64,000 nt of DNA from Ruegeria atlantica (GTDB taxonomy: Bacteria > Pseudomonadota > Alphaproteobacteria > Rhodobacterales > Rhodobacteraceae). The stretch is taken from assembly GCF_013032505.1 (NCBI RefSeq), contig NZ_WQCG01000011.1:1-64000 (forward strand), written 5' to 3'. The notes below the pieces were generated by a model. That model was given only the letters and a program-made list of their open reading frames with translations, was not told the DNA's origin and ran no database searches. The position numbers were made by a program, and so were the translations under genes. Shown piece after piece: positions 17,449 through 27,900 of the stretch; position 1 is the first letter of the stretch, and every line of letters starts with the position of its first letter.

Positions 17449-18301
17449 GTTGGCTAACGTCCCGGTTTCAAGCGCACTGAGACCGGGAAATGCCATAATC
17501 CGCACCCTTGCCCTGGCCGGTCTGCTGGCGCTCGCATCGCCCCCCGCATCCGCGGGACCGGGGGGGCTGGGGACTGCCACGGAATGGACGCAGCGGCTCA
17601 ACAATGTCGAATTGGGCACCATCGCGGGGCTGGAGGCGCGTATTCTGTCGACGGGAACCGAGCAGCTGCTGACAGAGGTCGAACAGCTTGCCACCCAGAT
17701 CCGCACCTACGAGATCATGCTGCGCAACGTCCGGAACCTGCCGGAACAGCATCTGCGCGCGGCCATGGCACCGATTCTGCGCCTGCGCGAGATTGGCGCC
17801 GAGGCCGGGGCCATCGCGCAGGCCGGACACGCGCTGGACAGTTTCCTGCGTTCCGATCTCATCACCGATCCGCTCTTCGACCGCACCGGACTGGAGCGGG
17901 CCAATGTTGCGGCGCGCTACGACGATTGGCAGGCCCGCTGGCAGGCCAGCCTCAAAGCCGGGCTCGGCACCGCCGGCGCGACGCTGACGGATGTGGAAAA
18001 TGAGGCAGAGCTGATCGATCTGGTCACCGCCCGGTTCGGGTCCGAGGCAGGGCAGATGCAGGTGTTGCAGGGGGCCAATCAGATCGCCGCCTCGCTGGCG
18101 CGACAGATGAACGGGCTGCGCGCCATCACCGCCACTCAGGCTGAACAGACCAGCCTCGCCTGGGGCCGGGTACTGGCCGACATGGACCGCGAGGAGGCGC
18201 TCCGTCGTCGGCACGAGCGCGAGGTGCACGAAACTCTCGAAAGCCTTGAGCGCGTCGCACCCGGTCCCAGCCTCAACGAAATCTTCCGTATCGGAGAGTA
18301 A
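17417..18301 (+). CDS. trbJ: TrbJ/VirB5-like mating protein
   Basis: This 294-residue protein is read from an ATG at 17417, inside the end of trbE; a start at 17384 would add 11 residues. A signal peptide ends near residue 43 (PPASA). The mature protein is almost all helical and coiled (LLTEVEQLATQIRTYEIML, MQVLQGANQIAASLARQMN), with ATEWTQRLNN near the start, as in TrbJ. TrbJ/VirB5 proteins are minor pilus-tip components. A Pro-rich linker is absent and the size is usual. The next gene follows after three bases with a GGAGAG ribosome site. Confidence 0.85.
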   Translation: MKTSFAAPWNKLANVPVSSALRPGNAIIRTLALAGLLALASPPASAGPGGLGTATEWTQRLNNVELGTIAGLEARILSTGTEQLLTEVEQLATQIRTYEIMLRNVRNLPEQHLRAAMAPILRLREIGAEAGAIAQAGHALDSFLRSDLITDPLFDRTGLERANVAARYDDWQARWQASLKAGLGTAGATLTDVENEAELIDLVTARFGSEAGQMQVLQGANQIAASLARQMNGLRAITATQAEQTSLAWGRVLADMDREEALRRRHEREVHETLESLERVAPGPSLNEIFRIGE

Positions 18302-18304
18302 AAG

Positions 18305-19498
18305 ATGTATGTCGGCATGAGACATATCCCGTTCCCCGCCCTGCTCGTTTGCTGCGCCGCGCTGGCCCTGGTCTGGCCTTTGGCGGGCTCCGCCCAACCC
18401 AACCTCACCGCGCCACCGGTCACGGGGACAACGGATGATCTCGCCATCTCCACCTGGGCCGGTCAGGCGCTCGACGACGCCATCCTCGCCTTCAGGAACG
18501 ACATCTACCGCGTAGGCGGCAACCTGGGCGAGATCGCACGCAATGCAATGCTGAGCCTGCTGGTGGTGGACCTGGTCCTGCGTGGCGGGCGCGGTATTTT
18601 CGGCAATGAAAGCATCCCGGGCCTGATGCGCGGTTTCGCCTTCCAGTTCGGCTTCGTCTGCTGCATATGGGGTTTCACCTTTATCGTGCCTCAGGTCGTC
18701 GACACGCTCGCCGGTATCGCGCTGGACGTTGCGAACGCGGCCGGCGGCGCGGAAGTCGAAGCCGGCGGCATGGTCACGCAAGGTCTGGCCCGCGCGGCAC
18801 ACTGGCTCGGCGAGATCAATATCATCGCTCCGGGCACCTGGTTCTATCTCATCGCCGCCGCCATCTCGATCGTCGTCATGGCCATCGCCGTCGCCATGCT
18901 CGTCGTGACCTATGCCGAGCTCTATTTCGCGGGCATGGCCGGGCTCATCACGCTCATGTTCGCAGGCCTCACCGAGACCCGCAGCATCGCCCTCAACCTC
19001 GTCAATTCACTGGTCGGCAAGGCATTCAAACTGATGGGGCTGATGATCATCGTGGCCGCGACCGGCGAGATGACCACCGCACTGGCCACCCGCTCGGGCT
19101 CGGGACTCGCCAATGCCATGGGCATGATCACGCTCCAGATCGTCAGCGCCATCCTGATCCTGACCCTGCCGGGCACGCTCGAAGGCCTCGTGGGCGCCAA
19201 ATTCTCGTCCCGCGCCGCCGAGATGGTCGGCAAGGTGGCGGGCGGGGTGGCAAAACTCGCCGTCGCAACCGGATTGGGCGCTGCAGCGGGTGCTGTGGCG
19301 GGTGCCGCCACCGGCGCGCTCGGAGCCGCAAAAGCCGGGGCCGGCGGCAAGGGCATCGCAAAAGCCGCCGCCACAGGTGCCCGGGACCGCGGCATCGACT
19401 GGGGACGCGCCATCCACGACAAGGACGTCATGGCTTCGGTCGGCCGCAAGGTGGCGCACCGCCTTGGCCATGGCGGTGCGAAGGGAGATGAGCCATGA
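18305..19498 (+). CDS. trbL: TrbL/VirB6 polytopic mating-channel protein
   Basis: This 397-residue protein has an N-terminal signal-like segment, then about six hydrophobic helices between residues 75 and 300, including LLVVDLVLRGG and FYLIAAAISIVVMAIAVAMLVV. The last 100 residues are Gly/Ala-rich and basic, as in TrbL C-termini. TrbL/VirB6 is the inner-membrane part of the transfer channel. The start at 18305 has a good ribosome site (GGAGAGTAAAAG). A second TrbL-like protein, fused to an endolysin-like domain, lies at 21317. Confidence 0.9.
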   Translation: MYVGMRHIPFPALLVCCAALALVWPLAGSAQPNLTAPPVTGTTDDLAISTWAGQALDDAILAFRNDIYRVGGNLGEIARNAMLSLLVVDLVLRGGRGIFGNESIPGLMRGFAFQFGFVCCIWGFTFIVPQVVDTLAGIALDVANAAGGAEVEAGGMVTQGLARAAHWLGEINIIAPGTWFYLIAAAISIVVMAIAVAMLVVTYAELYFAGMAGLITLMFAGLTETRSIALNLVNSLVGKAFKLMGLMIIVAATGEMTTALATRSGSGLANAMGMITLQIVSAILILTLPGTLEGLVGAKFSSRAAEMVGKVAGGVAKLAVATGLGAAAGAVAGAATGALGAAKAGAGGKGIAKAAATGARDRGIDWGRAIHDKDVMASVGRKVAHRLGHGGAKGDEP

Positions 19499-20157
19499 GC
19501 GGAACAGAGGATCCCTTTGCGCGTGCGCGCGCCCTCTGGGAAGATCGCCATGCTAGCCTTGCGATCGAGCGTGACCGCTGGCGGTGGGCCTGCTTTACCG
19601 CTCTGGGACTGGCCGCTCTCTCTATTCTGCTGGCGGTCTGGGCCGCCGTCTCATCGCGCTATGTTCCCCACATCGTGGCGGTGGACGAGCTGGGCCAGCC
19701 GCAACCGGTGCTGGCCCCGAAAACCATCACCGACTGGCCCGACGAGACGGTACGCCACGTGCTGGCAAGCTTCGTGCGCGACTGGCGCGCGGTCTCCATC
19801 GACGCCGCCGTTCTGCGCGGGCGGCTCGAACGCATCCGGTATTTCCTGGAAACCAACTCCGCCGCGCAGACGAAGATCGCCACCTGGGAAGGCAATCGCG
19901 CCACCAACCCGTTCCGGGTGGCCGAGTTCCGCACCGTGGATGTCGAGGTGATGTCGGTCAATCACGTGGGCGGGCGCAGCTGGATCGTGGAATGGGTCGA
20001 AACCTACCGCGACCGCGGCAGCGGCAAGCTGCAGCAACAGCTGCGCTACCAGGGCACTTTCACGACCGGGCAGCGGCACATAAGAGACGAGCGCATCCTG
20101 CTCTTCAACCCGATGGGAATGGTGATCGAGGATTTTGACGTCCGGAGAGTCGAATGA
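19495..20157 (+). CDS. trbF: TrbF/VirB8 bitopic mating protein
   Basis: This 220-residue protein has a cytoplasmic N-terminus with NPFARARALWEDR-type motif (here DPFARARALWEDR), one membrane helix near residues 36-58, and a periplasmic NTF2-like domain with AEFRTVDVEVMSVNHVG and SWIVEWVETYRDR. That is the TrbF/VirB8 layout, an assembly factor that contacts VirB10 and VirB4. Both ends overlap neighbours by ATGA. Confidence 0.9.
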   Translation: MSGTEDPFARARALWEDRHASLAIERDRWRWACFTALGLAALSILLAVWAAVSSRYVPHIVAVDELGQPQPVLAPKTITDWPDETVRHVLASFVRDWRAVSIDAAVLRGRLERIRYFLETNSAAQTKIATWEGNRATNPFRVAEFRTVDVEVMSVNHVGGRSWIVEWVETYRDRGSGKLQQQLRYQGTFTTGQRHIRDERILLFNPMGMVIEDFDVRRVE

Positions 20158-21320
20158 GCATGGACACGCAGCCCCGCCGCGCGCCGCGCACGGCGCTGAT
20201 CATGCTGCTCGTGGGCCTGATTGGCGGCGGAGCAGGCGGGCTGCTGTTCTCGGGATACCTGCCGGGGCTGGAAAAACAGACTTTCCTCCCGGATGCGGAC
20301 CTGGCCTTCGACACGCCAATCAACCAAAGCGATCCCGGGCAGAGAACAATCGGCCAGAACCCGGGCGGGACCAACGACGGGACGGAAGAGCCCGTTCAGA
20401 TTCCCGCAGCCGACGGGGCGGATGACACCACGGTCTCCGCGCCCGATCCGCTGGCCAGCGCGGCGCTGCGCGCCATTCTCGAACGCCGCGCCGCCGAGGA
20501 GGCCCGGCTGCGGGAACGGGCGCGACTGGCCTCCGAAAGCCCGCTCACCCCGCCGGTGACCGATATCCGCGAGCGCATCCGGGCAAGGCAGGATCAGGAG
20601 GCAAAAATGGCCGGACGGGGACCGACCGGGGCAGCAAGTGACACCTCCGATGCGGGGCGCGGCGGCGCGGGCGCGGCGGGTCAGTTGTCACCCGACATCG
20701 AGGGCGCATACGACCGGACCCCTGCCGTCTCCGCACCGCCTGCCCATCTGCTGGCGCGCGGCAGCGTGATCCCGTCGGTGTTGGAAACCGCGCTCGATTC
20801 CGACCTGCCCGGGCTGGTGCGCGCCCGGGTCTCCCACGATGTCTACGATACCCTGACCGGCACCCATGTGCTGATCCCGCGCGGCGCGCAGCTTGTCGGC
20901 ACTTATGGCGAGATCGCGCGCGGCGAGCAGCGCAGGCTATTCGTGACCTGGACCGATCTGCGCCTGCCCGACGGCACACCGGTCGATCTGCGCGATTTCT
21001 CCACGCTCGGGGCGGATGGTGTGGCGGGAGTGAAAGGCCGGCGCAGCACCGGCTTGCTCGCGGCCCTCGGCGCGGCAGTACTGTTCGATCTCGCTGGCAA
21101 CGCCACGCAGATTCTGACCGGCTCCGAAACACAGGAAGACACCGATCTCGGCGCTCTCCTCGCCGGGGCCACCGGAAACGCCACCTCGCGTGTGGCCGAA
21201 CGCTACATGGGCCACCTGATCGATAGCGGTCCCCGCTTCCGCGTGAAGGCGGGCACCATCATGAACGTGCTGGTCGAAAAAGACATGGAATTGCCTGCAC
21301 AGCCAGGGACCAACCCATGA
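20154..21320 (+). CDS. trbI: TrbI/VirB10 core-complex protein
   Basis: This 388-residue protein has a short cytoplasmic N-terminus, one membrane helix (LIMLLVGLIGGGAGGLLF), a Pro/Asp/Arg-rich periplasmic linker to about residue 200, and the VirB10 beta-barrel domain. The domain shows the family signatures LARGSVIPSVLETALDSDLPG, VSHDVYDTLTGTHVLIPRG and QLVGTYGEIARGEQRR. VirB10 spans both membranes and senses ATP use. Length and order are usual. Confidence 0.93.
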   Translation: MSMDTQPRRAPRTALIMLLVGLIGGGAGGLLFSGYLPGLEKQTFLPDADLAFDTPINQSDPGQRTIGQNPGGTNDGTEEPVQIPAADGADDTTVSAPDPLASAALRAILERRAAEEARLRERARLASESPLTPPVTDIRERIRARQDQEAKMAGRGPTGAASDTSDAGRGGAGAAGQLSPDIEGAYDRTPAVSAPPAHLLARGSVIPSVLETALDSDLPGLVRARVSHDVYDTLTGTHVLIPRGAQLVGTYGEIARGEQRRLFVTWTDLRLPDGTPVDLRDFSTLGADGVAGVKGRRSTGLLAALGAAVLFDLAGNATQILTGSETQEDTDLGALLAGATGNATSRVAERYMGHLIDSGPRFRVKAGTIMNVLVEKDMELPAQPGTNP

Positions 21321-22750
21321 TCCGGATGCGCATATCCCATATCCGTGCCTGTGCAAAACCCGTCATCCGGGCGGGACAAACCCGCGCACGCCTTCTGGCA
21401 TACGGCCTCACCGCCCTCCTCCTCATGTTTGCCGCGACCCCGTCCGCCCACGCCAATACGGAAGACACGGTGCTGGAACTGGTGCGACGGCTGGAAGCGC
21501 CGGGCGGTTATGACACGGTCTATAGCGGTGTGCGGCTCAGGCCCCCCCGCCCGATCACCACCCTGCGCGTGGAAGAGGTGCTGGCCTGGCAGCGCAGGAC
21601 CGTGCGGCAAGGCTCGGTCTCCTCGGCGGCCGGAAGCTACCAGATCATCCGCCCCACCCTGCAACGGCTGGTGGATCAGGGTGTGGTTTCGCTTTCGGCG
21701 CCCTTCGATGCGGCCACGCAGGACAGGCTGGGACGGCATTTGCTGCGCGAGACCGGCTACCGGGCGGGAGACACCTCTTCCGCCACCGCCAACCGCATTG
21801 CGCAGGTCTGGGCGGCGCTGCCGAAGATCGACGGATCAGGTGCGGGCCGCTCGGCCTATGAGGGCATCGCGGGCAATCACGCGCTGATCGGCGCGGACGC
21901 GTTCCGGGGCGTGCTCGACGGCTCGCTCCAGGTTGCCGATATCACCCCCGAACTGAACCGGATTCGCGCCGGCGAACGCTTCGGCTTCGCCTGGGACCGC
22001 TTTCTCGAAGATATCGCCACGGCCTCGCACCAGGTCATGGGAGTTGTGGCCACCGCAGCTTCCAGCCTGCTGCTGGGGTTGTTCGTCGTCGATCTCGTCC
22101 TGCGCGCGGGGCACTGGATCTTCTCCGGCAGGCTCCCGGGGTCGCTCGGCGGGTTTGCCATGCGTCTTCTCACGGTCTGCCTCTGCCTCGCCGTCCTGCG
22201 CTTTCCCGGCGACCTGATCGGAGCCGTCGATCACATCGCCCCCACCCTGGCCGGGCGGGTGGGGACGGACAGTTATCAGGGCGCGGAGCAGGGGTTTTCG
22301 CTCACCAGTTTCGCCGCCGGGCGCAACGCGCTCGCCTTCAGCCTGCTCGAGGGGATCTTCACCCATCCCAAGCCAATCCAGATCTTTCTGCATCTCGTCA
22401 CCCTTGCACTGTCCGTCACCATGGCCGTCCAGATCGCCTTCATTCTTTATTGGTCTCTCAATCTCGTCCTGATCGGCGCGGCGGGGCTTTTCGTTTTGGG
22501 TTTCGGCGGGCTCAGGGAAACCACCGGAGCGGTCAAGGCCTACCTGCGTCATCTCGTCGGAGCCGGGCTGGCCCTGCTTTGCACCCTTCTGGTCATCGCC
22601 ACCGTGCTTGATCGCGCCTGGAACATACGCGCCGCGGGCAGCATTCCCGTGGCTGCGCTGGCCGTCCTGCTCCTCGACATCATCGCCTGCCTGCTGATCT
22701 GGCTGCTGCCCCGCAGCATCGCACGCATTGCCAAAGGAGCATCCGCATGA
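21317..22750 (+). CDS. Lambda-endolysin-like domain fused to a TrbL/VirB6-like membrane protein
   Basis: This 477-residue protein joins two functions. A signal peptide ends near AHA (residue 46). Residues about 50-205 resemble lambda endolysin (GH104 fold): E60 in RRLEAPGGYD lines up with the catalytic Glu, SSAAGSYQI with the GAGRYQ motif, FDAATQD with FSPKSQD, and QVWAALPKIDGSGAGRSAYEG with NIWASLPGAG. From about residue 230 there are six or more hydrophobic helices; LLLGLFVVDLVLRAG is close to the LLVVDLVLRGG of TrbL at 18305. It may open peptidoglycan at the channel. The family match is from memory of the motifs. Confidence 0.7.
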   Translation: MIRMRISHIRACAKPVIRAGQTRARLLAYGLTALLLMFAATPSAHANTEDTVLELVRRLEAPGGYDTVYSGVRLRPPRPITTLRVEEVLAWQRRTVRQGSVSSAAGSYQIIRPTLQRLVDQGVVSLSAPFDAATQDRLGRHLLRETGYRAGDTSSATANRIAQVWAALPKIDGSGAGRSAYEGIAGNHALIGADAFRGVLDGSLQVADITPELNRIRAGERFGFAWDRFLEDIATASHQVMGVVATAASSLLLGLFVVDLVLRAGHWIFSGRLPGSLGGFAMRLLTVCLCLAVLRFPGDLIGAVDHIAPTLAGRVGTDSYQGAEQGFSLTSFAAGRNALAFSLLEGIFTHPKPIQIFLHLVTLALSVTMAVQIAFILYWSLNLVLIGAAGLFVLGFGGLRETTGAVKAYLRHLVGAGLALLCTLLVIATVLDRAWNIRAAGSIPVAALAVLLLDIIACLLIWLLPRSIARIAKGASA

Positions 22751-23700
22751 CCGGGACAAACACGAGGACACCACCGGAATCCCGCTTGCACTTTCCCTTG
22801 ACCTTACGCAAATCCGCCCCCGGTGCGGGTCTCCCTGTCCTGAAGGTTTTCCTTGTCTGTATCTGGTTTTTGCATTCGCCGGTCCAGGCGGGACCGGAGG
22901 CCCGCATCACGACCACCCCCACCGCCGCGCTCGAGCCAGCTGCCCGCACGGCAGCGGAACCGGGCCAAAACCCGCCGGCAACACCTGCGGTGCCCGTCGG
23001 CACCACCACCGATCTCCTGACCTTCATCCGGGCGCTGGAAGCTCCGCGCGGCTATGCCGATTATGAGCGCCGCATCTCGCTGCCGCCACCAAAGCCTCTG
23101 ACCGCAATGACCGTGGGCGAGGTGCTGGACTGGCAGCTCCGCGTGCGCCGGTCCGGTGCCCCCTCCAGCGCCGCTGGCGGCTACCAGATCATATACCCGA
23201 CGCTGTCGCGCCTCGTGCGCCGCCATGGTGTTGCCCGCACCTCACGTTTCGACGCAAAAACCCAGGACCGCCTCGCCCGTCTGCTGATCGCGGAATGCGG
23301 AGGCAAGGGACCAAAGCGCAACCACCCCCGCTATGGCAATTGTCTCGCAGGCATCTGGGCCGCCCTGCCGCTGACGCAGGGTGCCGGCAAAGGCCGCTCG
23401 GCCCATCACGGCGTGGCCGGGAACCGGGCACTGACCACCCCCGAAACTATGCTGACCCTGCTCGCAGGCCATCCCGTCACCATCGGACCGCAGGCCCCCG
23501 ATCCGGCAAAGGCCCTGGCCCGCATCGGGCACGCGCTCGATACGCAGCCACTGGCCTTCGGGGCCCGCCGCATCCCTGTCGAAACCCGGCCGATACCGAG
23601 CCTGAGCGATATCAACACGGCCCTGCGCGAGGCCCGGCGCGACAACACCCTCACACCCTCGGTGCGAACCTGGAAGAGGGATCCTTATGCGCAGGACTGA
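22747..23700 (+). CDS. Periplasmic lambda-endolysin-like peptidoglycan hydrolase
   Basis: This 317-residue protein has a signal peptide or anchor near residues 28-48, a Pro/Ala-rich linker, then an endolysin-like domain at about residues 88-255 that is a clear paralogue of the one just upstream. Shared motifs are RALEAPRGYADYE (catalytic-type E98), VLDWQLRVRRSGAPSSAAG, GYQIIYPTL, FDAKTQDRLARLL and GIWAALPL. It is likely to fill the VirB1/TrbN role of local cell-wall opening. It is coupled to its neighbours by ATGA at the 5' end and a 14-base overlap at the 3' end. Confidence 0.72.
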   Translation: MTGTNTRTPPESRLHFPLTLRKSAPGAGLPVLKVFLVCIWFLHSPVQAGPEARITTTPTAALEPAARTAAEPGQNPPATPAVPVGTTTDLLTFIRALEAPRGYADYERRISLPPPKPLTAMTVGEVLDWQLRVRRSGAPSSAAGGYQIIYPTLSRLVRRHGVARTSRFDAKTQDRLARLLIAECGGKGPKRNHPRYGNCLAGIWAALPLTQGAGKGRSAHHGVAGNRALTTPETMLTLLAGHPVTIGPQAPDPAKALARIGHALDTQPLAFGARRIPVETRPIPSLSDINTALREARRDNTLTPSVRTWKRDPYAQD

Positions 23701-24946
23701 GGCTTGGATCCGACGATACGGTGCTCTGGTCAGGGACGCGCCCGGCCTGGGTCTGCAGCTGCTGTTCTTCCCGATCGGGGCCGGTATCACCTATGCCGCC
23801 TTCTTTCTGCCTGCCGTGCCCTTCGCGCTGGCGCTGCTGCCGCTTGTCGCCGGGCTCTGGTCCGGAGCGCGGGCCGCGCGGTTCACCACCATGACAAGCT
23901 TCATGATCTGGCCGGTCTTTCTCTCGGCCTGGGGGCTGTACGGGCTGGATGTCCGCGCGCCGGAACTGGTCTGGAGCCTCGCCGCAGCGTTTGTCATCCT
24001 GTTCGGGCTCCTCGCCGGACAGATCGGTATTCTGCCCACCACCCTTCTGCTCACCCTCATCCCCGTCTTCCCGGCCTCCCCGCTGCTGCCGCTTGCCACG
24101 CTTCTGCCCGGGCTGGGTCTGCCCGGTCTCTTCGGCACCCTGACCGGCCTGGCCCTGATCGAAGCCACGCGCAAAGTTCAGTGGCGACGCAACCTTCTCA
24201 TGGTCTTGATTGCCTGTCTCGGCGCCTGGGCCACGGGCCATGCGCTGATCCGGGAAAACCCGGCACAGCATCCGCGATCGGACTGGCGCGAGATCCCCGC
24301 ACCCGTTGCGGTCACCGAACGCGGCCGATGGCTCGCCATCCGGGAGCAAATGCCAGACAGCGCGACAGTTGTTCTCGGCGAGAATGTCTTTGCGGCGAAA
24401 GACAGCGAAGCCCGGGCGTTCTGGTGCCATGCTGCCACAAGCCGCAATCTCATACTCTATCTCGGCGTCGCGGAACCTTATGGGGATGTCACACGCGGCG
24501 CGGTTTGGCGTCTCGATACGAAGACCTGTGCCAAACCGCCAATAGCTCTGACAGAACCCGTGATCCACCACGCTGCACTTGGTATTCCCCATCTCACCGG
24601 CACCTGGGGGCCGATGCGCTCTACACCGACTCTCCCGCAGGGTTCAGGCGAAGATACCGACTGGCTGATCTGCCTTGAGGCCTTCCTGCCATGGGCCTGG
24701 GGCGCGGTGTTGACGGACACGGAGTCCAGGCGCAGGACCCCGCGCCCGGTGATCGTACTTTCAAACGACACCGCCTTCCGGCCCCTGCCCGACCTGCCGC
24801 CCCTGCCCCCGCCCGGGACGCCTCCGGTGCATGAGCTGCGCCGCAAAGCCGCGATCGCCATGGCCGGACTCGCGGGGCGAAATGTGCTCTTCGCCGAGAC
24901 CGGGCGGACAATTCTCATGCGCAGCCCGGAAAGGAATGCCCCATGA
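23687..24946 (+). CDS. traB: TraB-like conjugal transfer protein (CN-hydrolase-like)
   Basis: This 419-residue protein has several N-terminal hydrophobic helices (to about residue 200) and a soluble domain whose ATVVLGENVF, GRNVLFAETGR and CLEAFLPWAW segments recall the nitrilase-like domain of Agrobacterium TraB. Agrobacterium TraB raises mating efficiency by an unknown mechanism. Several catalytic residues of true nitrilases are not obvious, so enzymatic activity is doubtful. It sits between the hydrolase gene and the coupling-protein gene and overlaps both. The call depends on topology, motifs and context. Confidence 0.65.
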   Translation: MRRTEAWIRRYGALVRDAPGLGLQLLFFPIGAGITYAAFFLPAVPFALALLPLVAGLWSGARAARFTTMTSFMIWPVFLSAWGLYGLDVRAPELVWSLAAAFVILFGLLAGQIGILPTTLLLTLIPVFPASPLLPLATLLPGLGLPGLFGTLTGLALIEATRKVQWRRNLLMVLIACLGAWATGHALIRENPAQHPRSDWREIPAPVAVTERGRWLAIREQMPDSATVVLGENVFAAKDSEARAFWCHAATSRNLILYLGVAEPYGDVTRGAVWRLDTKTCAKPPIALTEPVIHHAALGIPHLTGTWGPMRSTPTLPQGSGEDTDWLICLEAFLPWAWGAVLTDTESRRRTPRPVIVLSNDTAFRPLPDLPPLPPPGTPPVHELRRKAAIAMAGLAGRNVLFAETGRTILMRSPERNAP

Positions 24947-27900
24947 CCGGCCGCCCGCACCGCATAGGCCGGTTGCTCCGGATCGCCTGCGCCTGGCTGG
25001 CCGATCATATGATCCGCACGTCGGCGCTGATCCCCCTGGCACTGCTGCTGGCCACCTGGGTCGGATTTCAGCAGAATGCCGGCCTCTACCTGCGCGGCGC
25101 GCTGCACCCGGCCTGGTACGACGCCACTCTGATTGCCGTGCTGGTGCTGCCGCCGCTCGCGGGTCATCTCACCGCCTGGCTGTCGGGGCACCGCTCCGGC
25201 TTCTGGTGGTTGCTCTGGCTCCCCGCTGTGGCGCTCTATTGGCTCCGGCCATGGCACACCGGCACGGAGTGGACAGTCTTCTGGCGCGAACATCTCAACC
25301 TCTGGAATTATTTCGTGGAGATCCTGAAAAAGCAGGAACAGGCTCCGCTGCGCAGTTTCGTGCGGCTGGGCGGCATGCTGACCATGGCGCTGATCACCTT
25401 TATGATGCTGGCCCGGTCCTGGCTGCGCTTTATCGCCTGGCTGCGGAAGATCGGCCGGGACACCGGTGAAGGCACCGTCGGGGGCCTGCCGCAAGCCACC
25501 TGGGCCGACGCCCGCGAGGTGCGCGACACCTTCAGCCACAACGGTGGCATCGTACTGGGCGAACATACCGACCCGCTGACCGACACACCTGGGTTCGACC
25601 CCGACAAACCGCGCAGTTGGAAAGGTCAGGGCAAAGGCCACCTCATTACCATGAACCCCGCTCTCGGCAACGGGCATGTCGTGGTGCTCGCCCCTTCCGC
25701 CGGCTACAAGACCGCCGGGATCGTCATTCCCAACATCCTGCATTACGATGGTCCGCTGGTTGTGATCGATCCCAAGGGCGATCTCCATGCCCGCACCCGC
25801 GAGGCGCGCGCGGCGAAGGGGTTCACCGCGCGGGTGATTGATGCCCGGCACGGCTTCGATCCGTTCAGAATGATCGCTCCGCTCGCGCCCGAAGCGCCTT
25901 CGGTCTATCTCACCATGGCCCGCACCCTCATGCCGCTGGCAGACCGTGCTTCCGATATCAGCGAATATTTCCACGAAATGTCCACCATGCTCTTTGCGGC
26001 CCTGATGGGGCATTTCATCGCCGAGAACAGCACCAATGTGGCCGGCGATATCTCGGCCTTTATCAACCGCAACCGGGATGTCGTGATCAAGGAAGCCCAA
26101 TCTATCGCCGCGCGCCATAACTTCCCCTTCATCAATGACGAATTGGAGGGGTTGGCGCTGCTCGACGAGCGCACCTTCCCCGGCGTGGTCAAGGGAATCT
26201 CCAACAAGCTCGCCTTCACCCGCTTTCCGGATGTGGCCTCTTTCGGGCAGTCCGGCGACAGCCCGGACAGCCTTTTCGCCGCGCTCGGACCCAAATCCGA
26301 TATCTTCATCAACTTCCCCACGCTGGCCGCCGAGGACTTCTCTTCCTTTCCCCGCCTGCTGATCGGGGCCATCTACGTGGCCAGCGAATTGACCGTACAG
26401 CCCGACCGGCCCCGGGCACGGCGGCTCTTCCTCATCGACGAAGCCCGCATCCTGGGCGGAATGAACGCACTCAACAACATACGCGACGCCGGTCGGTCCA
26501 TCGGTCTCCACCTGATGCTCATCTACCAGAGTTACGGCCAGCTCACCAAGGCCTGGGGAGGCGAGGCCGGGGCCGCCGCCTGGCTCGACAGCTGTGAGGC
26601 CCGCGTGATCAGCGCCGTCGGCTCCTCCCGCACCGCCAACGATATCGTCACCATGCTGGGTCGGCGCACACTGAGAACCCGGGTGCAGGGCTCTTCCGCC
26701 TCCAGCCCCGTCATGACCCCGATGGGCGGCACGGTTTCCTCCAGCGAGCAGGAGCAGATCCGCGAAGTGCCGCTGATGTCGGTGGCCACGCTGGGACAAT
26801 TGCCCGCCCATGGGTCGATCATCTTCACCCGCCGTTCCCGGCCTGTTCTCGCCACCAAGGCAATCTTCTTCACTCGCGAAAAAATGGCCCCGCTGGTCAA
26901 GTCGCCCGACGCGGTCGCAAACGAACTGGAAGCTACGCGCCGCCGCGATACCGTTCTGTCCCAAATCAGAGACCGGCAACTGCAAAACCTGCCCGACCCG
27001 CAACCCGGCTCTGCGAACCGACGCAGGGAAAGGGAACAGGACGAGACGATATTGCAACCCGATGCGGAAGCGACGGAGGACATGCAACCGGATGCGATGG
27101 ATCACTTGAACACCGCCGCTGCGCCGGGGCTGAACGACGAGGCCCCTCCCCAGCAGAACCCGCCCATCCCGGATTACGGCGCAAAAACCCGGAAACGCAT
27201 CGCCGCTGCACGGGCAAAGAGCGCAAGCAAACGGGAAATCGCCGATACAACAGCACATGGTGCGGGGGCACCGACCCCGAGCCGGGGCGCGGCGACGCGC
27301 ACGCGCGACCCGGCCCCCGATCCGGACGGTCTCTCGCATCAGGACCGCGCAATGATGACCATGATCATGGGGGTATTGGGCGAGCGACCTGACCTGCGCG
27401 GTGCCGTCACCCGCGCGCTTGCGGACAGCACCGGGAAGGCGCCCGGGACCAGCGCCCCGGGTGCAAATCGGGAAGTGGACGCAACCGGGATGGCGGACAC
27501 GGTTGCAGAGGACCGGGATGCGGCGCGCGACGCCACCGCCCAAAACCCGGCGGCGGCCGACCCGTCCGATGCCGAAATCGAAGCGGTGATCGACATGCTC
27601 TGGCTCGAACAGATCGAGGTTCCGCCGGTCGGAGCCGAACCGCCCGGAGAACGCGAAACCGGCAGGGTGCGCGCCGGCGAAGCCGGAAAGGCCGGGGACA
27701 ACGCGCAGGCGATGGATACCGCCCGTGATGGCGCAACTGACGACTCAGGAACTGCCGGAATGGATCAGTCGGCCGATCCGGCACTGACGGGCACCGGCAA
27801 GACGGGCGGCGCGACAGCCAAAGCGACCCGGAAAAAGACCGGTAAGCCGGACCCGGTATCCCGGCGCAGGCGCACGCTTGATGCCAACGAGGTCCGAGAG

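Noticed and set aside
17468..18802. A 444-codon frame antisense to trbJ and trbL
   Set aside because: It is a shadow of two well-supported transfer genes on the other strand.
24478..27543. A 1021-codon open frame antisense to traG
   Set aside because: It mirrors the GC-rich codon pattern of traG, has no family-like sequence or ribosome site, and traG has clear ATPase motifs.
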